Source of the DNA: Methylovirgula sp.
Lineage (GTDB): Bacteria > Pseudomonadota > Alphaproteobacteria > Rhizobiales > Beijerinckiaceae
DNA: 8,025 bases
Assembly (NCBI GenBank): GCA_030040215.1
Contig: JASHUD010000043.1
Location: 1 to 8,025 of the forward strand
Direction of reading: 5' to 3'
A program made the position numbers and the translations under genes. The notes below the pieces were generated by a model. It saw only the letters and a program-made list of their open reading frames with translations, ran no database searches and was not told where the DNA came from. Of this stretch, positions 1-5,297 are shown in pieces (the first letter of the stretch is position 1; the number at the start of each line of letters is the position of its first letter).

Positions 1-348
1 TCGTGCTGGAATCATCTCACGCTTGGAATCGAGATGATCGGCGATTACGCGACGGAAGAATTCGATTCCGGCGCCGGGGCGCAGGTACGGGATAATGCGG
101 TTGCTGCGATGGCGATCCTGCATCGCAAGCTTGGATTGAGGCCGGATCAATATCGTATCGGCGTGTGCGGGCTGCATTTTCACAAAGAATGCAGCCGGGA
201 TCATCATGATTGTCCGGGGAGAAACGTGGTCAAGGCCGACGTCGTCGCACGCATCGTGAAGGAAATGGCAGCGCTTGGCTGCGCCGCCGTCTCTCATGGT
301 GCCGATCAGTCTACCAGCGGAGAATCAACATGCAGCGGATCACAATAA
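1..348 (+). CDS. N-acetylmuramoyl-L-alanine amidase (Amidase_2/PGRP type), C-terminal part, 5' end outside window
   Basis: The reading frame is open from base 1, so the N-terminus lies upstream; the first ATG in view (34) is internal. The visible 115 residues match the C-terminal half of zinc-dependent peptidoglycan amidases of the Amidase_2 (T7-lysozyme-like) family, which cleave the bond between N-acetylmuramic acid and L-alanine. Visible marks are LGIEMIGDY near the start, the 'FDSG..AQVRDNAVAA' helix region, and DCPGRNV, whose Cys (codon 211-213) is the usual third zinc ligand. The His of 'FHKE' (codon 181-183) is the likely second ligand; the first lies upstream. The residue two before the Cys, often Lys in this family, is His here. 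The tail after about residue 95 (A/S/G-rich) overlaps the next gene by 19 bases and looks unstructured. This form is common as a phage or prophage endolysin, which fits the small genes downstream. A host cell-wall recycling enzyme is the alternative. Family call firm, role inferred. Confidence 0.85.
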   Translation, partial: SCWNHLTLGIEMIGDYATEEFDSGAGAQVRDNAVAAMAILHRKLGLRPDQYRIGVCGLHFHKECSRDHHDCPGRNVVKADVVARIVKEMAALGCAAVSHGADQSTSGESTCSGSQ

Positions 349-608
349 TAGCTGGCCTAATCGCGAGCAGCCTCACGTTCACCGCACGTGCCGAAGAGTT
401 TACTTGCAAGGGCGCGGGCAAATGCATCTGCACCGAAACGATCGCTCCCGCCGCCATCCTCGGTTACGACGCCACCGCCGACGGACAAAGCGTCAACGTG
501 AACATCATCTGCATCAATCAAAATACGATGGACGTCTCCTACTATCAGCGCCGCAAGGAAAACGGGTTGGGCGGTACCTACACGTCGGGTGTCTTTCCGC
601 CCGAGTGA
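330..608 (+). CDS. Small secreted cysteine-containing protein of unknown function
   Basis: A 92-residue protein starting at ATG 330, with a GGAGAA ribosome site at 319-324 and a 5-base spacer; an in-frame start further upstream (210) would bury the signal peptide, so 330 is preferred. Residues 1-21 form a classic Sec signal peptide (short basic start, hydrophobic core, cleavage after TARA). The mature part is about 71 residues with four Cys: C-x5-C-x-C near its start, and one more in IICINQ. An even number of Cys in an exported protein suggests two disulfides, but this is inference. The gene begins inside the 3' end of the amidase gene (19-base overlap), so the two are probably translated from one message. 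A hairpin terminator follows at 640. I do not recognise the family. The periplasm is the likely location; a part in lysis or in amidase control is only a guess from position. Confidence 0.72.
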   Translation: MQRITIIAGLIASSLTFTARAEEFTCKGAGKCICTETIAPAAILGYDATADGQSVNVNIICINQNTMDVSYYQRRKENGLGGTYTSGVFPPE

Positions 609-639
609 GGCGTTCTACCGTTTCGTTTGGCGATGGTTG

Positions 640-672
640 GAGCCGGGAGCCGCAGGGCCCCGGCTCTTTCTT
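640..672 (+). terminator. Rho-independent terminator after the amidase/secreted-protein pair
   Basis: GAGCCGGG at 640-647 pairs perfectly with CCCGGCTC at 659-666, leaving an 11-base loop, and is followed by a T-rich run (TTTCTTT). It sits 31 bases past the stop at 608, with no gene until 752. The tail is interrupted by C, so termination may be partial. Confidence 0.65.
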
Positions 673-751
673 TGGCTTCTTTGGCGCCATTACGTAACGC
701 GCCTCTCTGATCCGCGCCCGGCGGCTCCGGGAATTCGCAAAGGATGAATCC

Positions 752-1249
752 ATGCGCGCGCGCATTCCTCTCGCGGCGACAATGACGCTTGCCGCGTTTC
801 CCGCCTTCGCGGCCGGGTCCAATTCGGTGAGCGTGCCGATCGGCGCGCTGGCCGCGCAAGCTCTCGCGGCGATCGAGCCGCTGGTTCTTTCTCTGCTCGG
901 GGCGACGCTCACGTGGCTGATTGCCAAACTCGGCCCCGAATTCGCCAAGTCCTTACACGCCGCGCACGTCGATCAGGAGATCGAACGGGCCGTCAACGCA
1001 GGTTTCGCGCTCGTCGAGGGCGCCGAGAAAGGCAAGGTTCTCGAAGTCCCCGTCGCCAACAAAGTGATCCGCAAGGCCGCCCAATGCCTCGTCGACGAAG
1101 CGCCGGCGCTTTTCAAGGAACTTGGCGAAAGCCTCGGGCCAATCCTGATCGCCAAGTTATCCGCTTCCGGTGCGCTGCCGTCTAGCGCCAGCGCCGGCAA
1201 CCTCGATCTCAATCCCTACGTGGACGCGAAAAAGGAGGTCGCCGGATGA
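752..1249 (+). CDS. Holin-like phage membrane protein (putative)
   Basis: A 165-residue protein starting at ATG 752 after AAAGGA (739-744). Residues 1-21 look like a signal peptide or first hydrophobic segment (possible cleavage after AFA). A second hydrophobic segment spans about 37-58, ending in WLIAKLG. A charged helical region follows (FAKSLHAAHVDQEIERAV), then an 'ANKVIRKAAQCLVDEAPALF' segment leading to LGESLGPILIAKL. This layout (N-terminal membrane segment, then a soluble helical tail with an A.K....A..V...P.....LG pattern) resembles small alphaproteobacterial phage proteins and, more loosely, the LL-H class of holins. That match rests on memory of the pattern, not on a search. The stop codon overlaps the next start by 4 bases (ATGA, 1246-1249), so the two are translationally linked. 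The role could be a holin, or simply a structural membrane protein. Confidence 0.7.
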   Translation: MRARIPLAATMTLAAFPAFAAGSNSVSVPIGALAAQALAAIEPLVLSLLGATLTWLIAKLGPEFAKSLHAAHVDQEIERAVNAGFALVEGAEKGKVLEVPVANKVIRKAAQCLVDEAPALFKELGESLGPILIAKLSASGALPSSASAGNLDLNPYVDAKKEVAG

Positions 1250-1569
1250 GTCTCGATCTTTCCGCGCTCGAGACCGATGCCGCCAAGATTGGCACGGCGC
1301 TCGAATATGCGCAGCGGATCGACTTCGCGGCGGCCGCCAAAGCCTTCGAGACCGCCAATCTCGCCGGCGAACTTGCTACGATCGCCGACGTGCTGCGCGT
1401 CATCGGCGTTTTCGTGCCGCCCGCGGCGATCGCCGCCAACGATCTCGCGGCGGCGGTCGCCGGCTTCGATCTGCTGTTGCAATTTTCGAGCGGCGCTATT
1501 CCAGGCACGACCCTCGATACCGAGGCGGCCATCGAAGATCGCTTCGAACGGCCGTTCGGAGTGCGTTGA
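1246..1569 (+). CDS. Hypothetical Ala-rich helical protein in the phage-like gene run
   Basis: A 107-residue protein starting at ATG 1246, with the strongest ribosome site of the region (AAAGGAGG, 1231-1238, 7-base spacer), and overlapping the preceding gene by 4 bases. It has no signal peptide. The N-terminal 50 residues are predicted amphipathic helix, rich in Ala (FAAAAKAFETANLAGELATI). A hydrophobic stretch follows at about 46-80 (VLRVIGVFVPPAAIAANDLA and on through VAGFDLLLQF). The end is acidic then basic (EAAIEDRFERPFGVR). The central stretch could be one membrane-associated helix broken by Pro-Pro, or a packed helical hairpin. I do not recognise a family. Its tight coupling to the holin-like gene suggests that the two products act together, perhaps in the inner membrane; this is inference from position. 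Confidence 0.7.
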   Translation: MSLDLSALETDAAKIGTALEYAQRIDFAAAAKAFETANLAGELATIADVLRVIGVFVPPAAIAANDLAAAVAGFDLLLQFSSGAIPGTTLDTEAAIEDRFERPFGVR

Positions 1570-1586
1570 ACGCCAGCCCTCGGCCC

Positions 1587-1610
1587 GACGCCGCAATCGG
1601 CGTCTTTCTC
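1587..1610 (+). terminator. Short hairpin with T-rich tail between two small genes (possible terminator or attenuator)
   Basis: GACGCCG at 1587-1593 and CGGCGTC at 1598-1604 form a perfect 7-bp stem with a 4-base loop (CAAT), followed by TTTCTC. It lies in the 56-base gap between the stop at 1569 and the lipoprotein start at 1626, just before the latter's ribosome site. It may act as a weak terminator or protect mRNA ends. Confidence 0.45.
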
Positions 1611-1625
1611 CAGAAAGGACGATCC

Positions 1626-1943
1626 ATGCAACACCTGCTTCTTGCGGGCGCGCTCGCGCTCGCCGTATCGCTCGGCGGCTGCGCCGAACTCGACAATGCC
1701 GTCGACGGTGCCGTCGCTTTCATCGATGCGCCGAAAACCCAGCAAGCGATCTCCTCGCTCGAGTCCGGCGCGACCGCGTTGACCTGCGCGGTGGCTGATG
1801 CGAGCGCGCTTGCCGGTGAAATCGAATCCGGCGTCGGCGCCGGCCAATCGATGATCGGCACGGACGGCAAGGTCTATGTCGCCTCGGCGGCGGTCTGCAC
1901 CGCGCTTGGCGGCACCCTCGGTCCCGCGGCGGTGATCCCGTGA
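1626..1943 (+). CDS. Small lipoprotein (putative outer-membrane, phage-like cassette)
   Basis: A 105-residue protein starting at ATG 1626, with AGAAAGGAC at 1612-1620 as ribosome site. Residues 1-18 form a lipoprotein signal with lipobox LGGC, and Cys19 is the acylation site. The residue after it is Ala rather than Asp, which under the Escherichia coli sorting rule favours transport to the outer membrane. The mature part (87 residues) is Ala/Gly/Ser-rich and acidic, with two further Cys (54 and 91) that may pair, and ends in a Gly/Pro-rich tail (ALGGTLGPAAVIP). The stop overlaps the next start as GTGA (1940-1943). No enzymatic motif is seen. In phage lysis modules a small lipoprotein of this kind is often the outer-membrane spanin, but it lacks the obvious Pro-rich stretch many of those have. 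Lipoprotein call firm; role uncertain. Confidence 0.75.
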   Translation: MQHLLLAGALALAVSLGGCAELDNAVDGAVAFIDAPKTQQAISSLESGATALTCAVADASALAGEIESGVGAGQSMIGTDGKVYVASAAVCTALGGTLGPAAVIP

Positions 1944-2122
1944 TCGCCGCGGTCCTTTCGATCTGTCTTCACGCCTATCCGGCGCAATGTACGGTTCAGC
2001 ATTTCCGCATTGCGCCGGACGCCTGCCATCTTCCCGCCTATCCGGCCGAAGTTCCGGTCGGCACTGCCTGGCGCGAAGTGGTCGTGCGGGTACGATGCCG
2101 TGCGCCACGGAGCCATTCGTGA
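1940..2122 (+). CDS. 60-residue four-cysteine protein with GTG start (hypothetical)
   Basis: The frame starts at GTG 1940, overlapping the lipoprotein stop by 4 bases, and ends at 2122, where its stop in turn overlaps another GTG. The product has a short hydrophobic start (MIAAVLSICL) and four Cys at 9, 17, 29 and 53, spread evenly, with Pro/Tyr residues between (AYPAQC, DACHLPAYP) and a basic end (REVVVRVRCRAPRSHS). The last Cys follows a 'W..V.VRC' pattern of a kind I associate with small phage-encoded proteins, though I cannot name a family. The N-terminal hydrophobic stretch is too short for a confident signal peptide. The back-to-back 4-base overlaps on both sides are the main support for it being real, since no separate ribosome site is evident and the gene is short. 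Confidence 0.55.
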   Translation: MIAAVLSICLHAYPAQCTVQHFRIAPDACHLPAYPAEVPVGTAWREVVVRVRCRAPRSHS

Positions 2123-2496
2123 TCCGGCAGAATTCCGCCCGAATTCGGGGAATGCAGATGACGCTTGACGAACTTTGGATCACGCTCGTTGCCGGTCTGT
2201 TCGGCACGCTCTTGGGATCGACCGCGACGATCGTCGCCGCCGTCATCGGCCGCCAGCCGACGCTCGCGGCGATCGTCGACTCGCGCATTTCGGTTCTGAT
2301 GGAGATCTACGAAAAGACCATCGGCGAGCTGCGCGCCGAGATCGCCAGGCTTGAGGAAAAGATCGGCCTGTATGAGCGAACCATTCGCGATCTGCGCGAC
2401 CACATCCGACAGCTCGAGGCGAAAATCGACGTCCTGACAGCCGATCTTAACGAAGCCCGCGCCGCGTCGGGCTTGGAGCTTCGATCCGCCAACTGA
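2119..2496 (+). CDS. Membrane-anchored coiled-coil protein (putative inner-membrane spanin-like)
   Basis: One hydrophobic segment (LWITLVAGLFGTLLGSTATI, then VAAVIG) is followed by about 65 residues of almost unbroken heptad coiled coil (for example IGELRAEIARLEEKIGLYER), rich in Glu/Arg/Lys with Ile/Leu at the core positions, ending at LELRSAN. Three starts are possible. GTG 2119 overlaps the preceding stop as GTGA and has GGAG (2109-2112) six bases before it, giving 125 residues. ATG 2158 follows GGGGA at 2147-2151, giving 112 residues. ATG 2152 lies too close to that site. I chose 2119 for the coupling and because it adds an Arg-containing N-terminal tail, which would favour the N-terminus inside and the coil in the periplasm. 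That topology and size fit an i-spanin (Rz-type), but holin-accessory or scaffold roles are possible. It is the last gene before a strong terminator. Confidence 0.72.
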   Translation: MIRQNSARIRGMQMTLDELWITLVAGLFGTLLGSTATIVAAVIGRQPTLAAIVDSRISVLMEIYEKTIGELRAEIARLEEKIGLYERTIRDLRDHIRQLEAKIDVLTADLNEARAASGLELRSAN

Positions 2497-2518
2497 CTTC
2501 TGCCGGCATTCCTCCCGC

Positions 2519-2552
2519 GCCCCCGTCCGCATCCCGGACGGGGGCCTTTTTT
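2519..2552 (+). terminator. Strong rho-independent terminator ending the phage-like gene run
   Basis: A perfect 11-bp stem is formed by GCCCCCGTCCG (2519-2529) and CGGACGGGGGC (2535-2545), with a 5-base loop, followed after one C by six T (2547-2552). It begins 22 bases past the stop at 2496 and separates the small-gene run from the glutathione peroxidase gene. Confidence 0.92.
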
Positions 2553-2605
2553 GATTCCGTCGCCGCCGCCTCGCGATGCGCCATAAGCTAACCGCGCAAA
2601 AGCGC

Positions 2606-2621
2606 ATTCGCGCTTGCGAAT
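2606..2621. promoter_or_regulatory. Small palindrome upstream of the peroxidase gene (possible operator)
   Basis: ATTCGC (2606-2611) and GCGAAT (2616-2621) form an inverted repeat with a 4-base centre. It lies in the 126-base stretch between the terminator and the peroxidase start, where that gene's promoter should be. A TTGCGA at 2615-2620 overlaps its right arm and could be a -35 element, but no convincing -10 stands at the right distance. This is a candidate regulator site only. Confidence 0.25.
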
Positions 2622-2678
2622 TCGGGTAATTTCGCATTAGACCAAGGCAAAACGCCCGACGGCTGGCGGAGAGAATGG

Positions 2679-3155
2679 ATGAGCGTTTATGATTATTCCG
2701 CGACGACCTTGCGCGGCGAAGAAAAACAATTAAGCGATTTTCGCGGCAAGGTGTTGCTCATCGTCAATACGGCGAGCCGATGCGGCTTCACACCGCAATA
2801 TGCGGAGCTCGAGGCGCTTTACCGCAAACGCGCCGCGGCGGGTCTCGTGGTGCTCGGCTTCCCCTGCAATCAGTTCGGCGGGCAGGAACCGGGCGATGCC
2901 GCCGAAATCGGCGCCTTCTGTTCGCAGACGTACGGCGTAACCTTTCCGATGTTCGGCAAGGTCGAGGTCAACGGCGCGGGCGCCCATCCGCTCTTCCGCT
3001 ACCTGAAAAGCGAGCGTAAGGGGGTCGCGGGGACGGAGCAGATCAAGTGGAACTTCACCAAGTTCCTCGTCGATCGCGAGGGACGGGTGGAGGCGCGTTT
3101 TGCGCCGACGACCAGGCCTTCGGAGATCGATCCGGAGATCCTCCGCTACCTTTGA
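2679..3155 (+). CDS. gpx: Glutathione peroxidase family protein (thioredoxin-dependent, 2-Cys type)
   Basis: A 158-residue cytoplasmic peroxidase of normal length for the bacterial family, starting at ATG 2679 with GGAGAG at 2668-2673. It reduces hydrogen peroxide and lipid hydroperoxides. The peroxidatic Cys35 stands in NTASRCGFTPQY, where animal enzymes carry selenocysteine. The other active-site residues are present: Gln69 in GGQEPG, and Trp124 and Asn125 in KWNFTKF. Cys81 (GAFCSQTYGV) matches the resolving Cys of yeast Gpx3-type enzymes, which form a Cys-Cys disulfide and are recycled by thioredoxin rather than glutathione. So the family name is probably misleading about its electron donor; this is inference from the family. 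There is no signal peptide. It stands 58 bases before hisD on the same strand with no terminator between, so shared transcription is possible, although the two have no metabolic link. Upstream lies a strong terminator, so it should have its own promoter. Confidence 0.95.
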   Translation: MSVYDYSATTLRGEEKQLSDFRGKVLLIVNTASRCGFTPQYAELEALYRKRAAAGLVVLGFPCNQFGGQEPGDAAEIGAFCSQTYGVTFPMFGKVEVNGAGAHPLFRYLKSERKGVAGTEQIKWNFTKFLVDREGRVEARFAPTTRPSEIDPEILRYL

Positions 3156-3213
3156 GGCTGCAAAAACCGGACCCGTGGCGCCGCCGCGTGGCGAATAGGA
3201 GCGGGCAACGATT

Positions 3214-4509
3214 ATGCCGTTGAGACTCGACCGGCAGGACGCGAATTTCGACGCGGCGTTCCGTGCTCTTCTCGCCATGAAGCGCGAAGCGGCGCAAGGC
3301 GTCGATCGGGCGGTGCAACAAATCATCGCCGATGTGGTTGCGCGCGGCGACGCGGCGCTCATCGACTATTCGCGGAAATTCGACCGCGTCGATCTTGCCG
3401 CGGCCGGCATTTCTGTTTCGGCAAAAGAGATCGCCGCGGCGCGGGCGGCCGCCGCGCCGGAAGCGCTTGCGGCGCTCCGCTTCGCGCAGCAGCGCATCCG
3501 GGAATATCACGAGCGGCAACGGCCGCAGGATCTCTTCTTTACCGATGCGCTCGGCGTCGAGCTAGGCTGGCGTTGGCAGCCGATCGAAGCCGCGGGGCTT
3601 TATGTGCCGGGCGGCACGGCAAGCTATCCGTCCTCGGTGCTAATGAACGCGATACCGGCCAAAGTGGCGGGAGTCGCGCGCCTGGTGATGGCGGTTCCGG
3701 CGCCCGACGGCCATATCGATCCGCTCGTGCTTGCGGCGGCGGAGCTTGCCGGAGTCGACGAGATCTATCGCATAGGCGGCGCCCAGGCGATCGCCGCGCT
3801 CGCCTACGGAACGGCGAGCATTGCGCCGGTCGACAAGATCGTCGGACCGGGCAATGCCTATGTGGCGGCGGCGAAACGCCGCGTATTCGGGAGCGTCGGC
3901 ATCGACATGATCGCCGGGCCTTCGGAAGTGCTGATCATCGCCGACGGCAGCGCCAATCCGAACTGGGTCGCGGCCGATCTGCTCGCCCAGGCCGAGCACG
4001 ACAAAGCCGCGCAAGCGATCCTCGTCACCGACAGTGCCGAACTCGCGTTAGCCGTGGAGGCGGCCATTGCGAGCCAACTGCCGCGCCTGCCGCGCCGCGA
4101 CATCGCGGGCGCAAGCTGGCGCGATTTCGGAGCGATCATTCGGGTCGGCGCCGTCGCCGACGCTTTGCCGCTCGCCGATGCGATCGCGCCCGAACATCTC
4201 GAAATCATCGGCGCGGGCGCCGAAGATCTGGCGCGGCGCATTCATAACGCCGGGGCGATTTTCATCGGCGCCTATACGCCGGAGGCGATCGGCGATTATG
4301 TCGCCGGCTCGAACCACGTTTTGCCGACGGCGCGTTCGGCGCGCTTCTCCTCGGGCCTCGGCGTCCTCGATTTTCTCAAGCGGATCTCGATCCTGAAGTG
4401 CTCCGCCGCAAGCCTCGCCGCGCTGGGTCCATCCGCGGTCACGCTCGGCAACGCCGAGGGACTCGACGCGCACGCGCGATCCGTCGCCTTGCGTCTCGGT
4501 CGATCATGA
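3214..4509 (+). CDS. hisD: Histidinol dehydrogenase
   Basis: This 431-residue enzyme catalyses the last two steps of histidine synthesis, oxidising L-histidinol through the aldehyde to L-histidine with two NAD+, in the cytoplasm as a zinc-dependent homodimer. Length is normal. The start at ATG 3214 follows AGGAG (3197-3201) with a rather long 12-base spacer. Diagnostic segments are GLYVPGGTASYPSSVLMNAI, YRIGGAQAIAALAYGT, DKIVGPGNAYVAAAKR and DMIAGPSEVLI. The zinc ligands known from Escherichia coli are all found: Gln259 and His262 in LLAQAEHD, Asp361 in IGDYVAGSNH, and His420 near the C-terminus. The catalytic pair is Glu327-His328 in APEHLE. So the enzyme should be active. Its stop overlaps the next start (ATGA, 4506-4509). 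The usual other his genes are not in view, in keeping with scattered his genes in alphaproteobacteria. Confidence 0.98.
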   Translation: MPLRLDRQDANFDAAFRALLAMKREAAQGVDRAVQQIIADVVARGDAALIDYSRKFDRVDLAAAGISVSAKEIAAARAAAAPEALAALRFAQQRIREYHERQRPQDLFFTDALGVELGWRWQPIEAAGLYVPGGTASYPSSVLMNAIPAKVAGVARLVMAVPAPDGHIDPLVLAAAELAGVDEIYRIGGAQAIAALAYGTASIAPVDKIVGPGNAYVAAAKRRVFGSVGIDMIAGPSEVLIIADGSANPNWVAADLLAQAEHDKAAQAILVTDSAELALAVEAAIASQLPRLPRRDIAGASWRDFGAIIRVGAVADALPLADAIAPEHLEIIGAGAEDLARRIHNAGAIFIGAYTPEAIGDYVAGSNHVLPTARSARFSSGLGVLDFLKRISILKCSAASLAALGPSAVTLGNAEGLDAHARSVALRLGRS

Positions 4510-4994
4510 GCGCCAACGAACCAAGCCGACGCAATCGCCTCGTCTCCGTGATACTCGACGAGGCCTCGATCGGCCGTGGCACGTCGGACCAGGAGCATGA
4601 ACGGCAAATCGCCGTCTACGACCTCATCGAGGAGAACGAATTCGGGCTGCCGGATCGCGACGACGGCCCGTATGGGCTCAAGATCTCGCTGCACGACGCC
4701 AAACTCGCGCTAGAAGTGTGCAACGAAGCGGGTGCGACTCTCTGCGCGCATGTCCTGTCGCTGACGCCGTTCCGGACGCTGCTCAAGGATTATTTTCTGA
4801 TCTGCGAGAGCTATTATGACGCAATCCGCTCGGCCTCACGCGCCCAAATCGAGGCCATCGATATGGGTCGGCGGGCGCTTCATGACGAAGCGGCGACACT
4901 GCTCAAGGAAAGGCTCAGCGGCAAGATCGTCTGCGACATGGATACGGCGCGGCGCATATTTACGCTCGTCACCGCCTTGCATTGGAAAGGCTGA
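4506..4994 (+). CDS. UPF0262 family protein
   Basis: A 162-residue protein starting at ATG 4506, overlapping the hisD stop by 4 bases and lacking a clear ribosome site of its own, so it is probably translated by coupling with hisD. It matches the alphaproteobacterial UPF0262 family in length and in its conserved segments: RLVSVILDEASIGR near the start, 'E...A..DL.E.N.F', PYGLKISLHDAKLALE, a core at FRTLLKDYFLICESYYDAIR followed by IEAIDMGRRALHDE, and the ending DTARRIFTLVTALHW. The function of the family is unknown. No signal peptide or membrane segment is seen, so it is cytoplasmic. Placement right after hisD is the normal arrangement in Hyphomicrobiales. What is unusual is downstream: the low-molecular-weight phosphatase and infA genes that I would expect next are not there. 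Confidence 0.93.
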   Translation: MSANEPSRRNRLVSVILDEASIGRGTSDQEHERQIAVYDLIEENEFGLPDRDDGPYGLKISLHDAKLALEVCNEAGATLCAHVLSLTPFRTLLKDYFLICESYYDAIRSASRAQIEAIDMGRRALHDEAATLLKERLSGKIVCDMDTARRIFTLVTALHWKG

Positions 4995-5075
4995 GGGCGG
5001 CGAAGCGATCCGGCGCGGCGCCGGCTGGATCGGCTAGGGCCTTGAAGGAACGCGCGGTTCCGCCGCCGAGGGTTG

Positions 5076-5120
5076 CCGGGCGGCCGGGGGCCCCAACGCG
5101 CCGCTCGCAGCGCCGCCCGG
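5076..5120. repeat. GC-rich inverted repeat in the gap after the UPF0262 gene
   Basis: CCGGGCGGC (5076-5084) and GCCGCCCGG (5112-5120) pair perfectly over 9 bp around a 27-base, itself GC-rich, loop. No T run follows, so it is not a standard terminator; it could be a factor-dependent terminator, an mRNA-stabilising structure or chance in very GC-rich DNA. It is the main structure in the 303-base geneless stretch 4995-5297. A shorter GGAAC/GTTCC repeat lies at 5047-5061. Confidence 0.35.
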
Positions 5121-5145
5121 AGTCTCGCGCTGCGGCGATCGCAAG

Positions 5146-5173
5146 TTGCGGTCAACTTGGAGATCGCTAGAAT
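5146..5173 (+). promoter_or_regulatory. Possible sigma70-like promoter for the secreted-protein gene
   Basis: TTGCGG (5146-5151) and TAGAAT (5168-5173) are separated by 16 bases, close to the -35/-10 consensus, in a locally AT-richer patch after the GC-rich repeat. It would give a leader of about 115 bases before the start at 5298. Identified by eye only. Confidence 0.35.
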
Positions 5174-5297
5174 TGTTCTTCCGCTTTCTCATCGCCACGA
5201 TCGATCCTATATCGCGTGGTGGCCGGATCGAATGGTCGAAGAAATTCAGCTCGCGCCTGAGGCGCGCCGCGAGAATAACGAGGAGGGTCGTATTTTC

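Noticed and set aside
514..948. Minus-strand open frame across the first terminator
   Set aside because: It overlaps two supported genes and a hairpin terminator, and its product has no recognisable features.
1209..2288. Long minus-strand open frame (359 codons), with a similar shorter one at 2038-2637
   Set aside because: They lie opposite several plus-strand genes with good ribosome sites, signal peptides and 4-base overlaps. The predicted proteins are Arg-rich without any recognisable domain, as expected for shadow frames in GC-rich DNA.
2553..2678. Possible phage attachment site at the edge of the phage-like run
   Set aside because: No tRNA gene, integrase or direct repeat could be found in the window to support an integration site.
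2730..3362. Minus-strand open frame opposite the peroxidase and the start of hisD
   Set aside because: Both plus-strand genes here are firmly identified by catalytic residues; this frame shows only Arg/Ala-rich sequence.
4982..5170. 62-residue plus-strand frame in the gap after the UPF0262 gene
   Set aside because: It starts inside the UPF0262 gene, has no ribosome site and is low-complexity Arg/Ala/Pro sequence.
5073..5297. Upstream extension of the secreted protein to ATG 5073 or 5232
   Set aside because: It would place the signal peptide inside the chain; the strong AGGAGGG at 5281-5287 supports ATG 5298.
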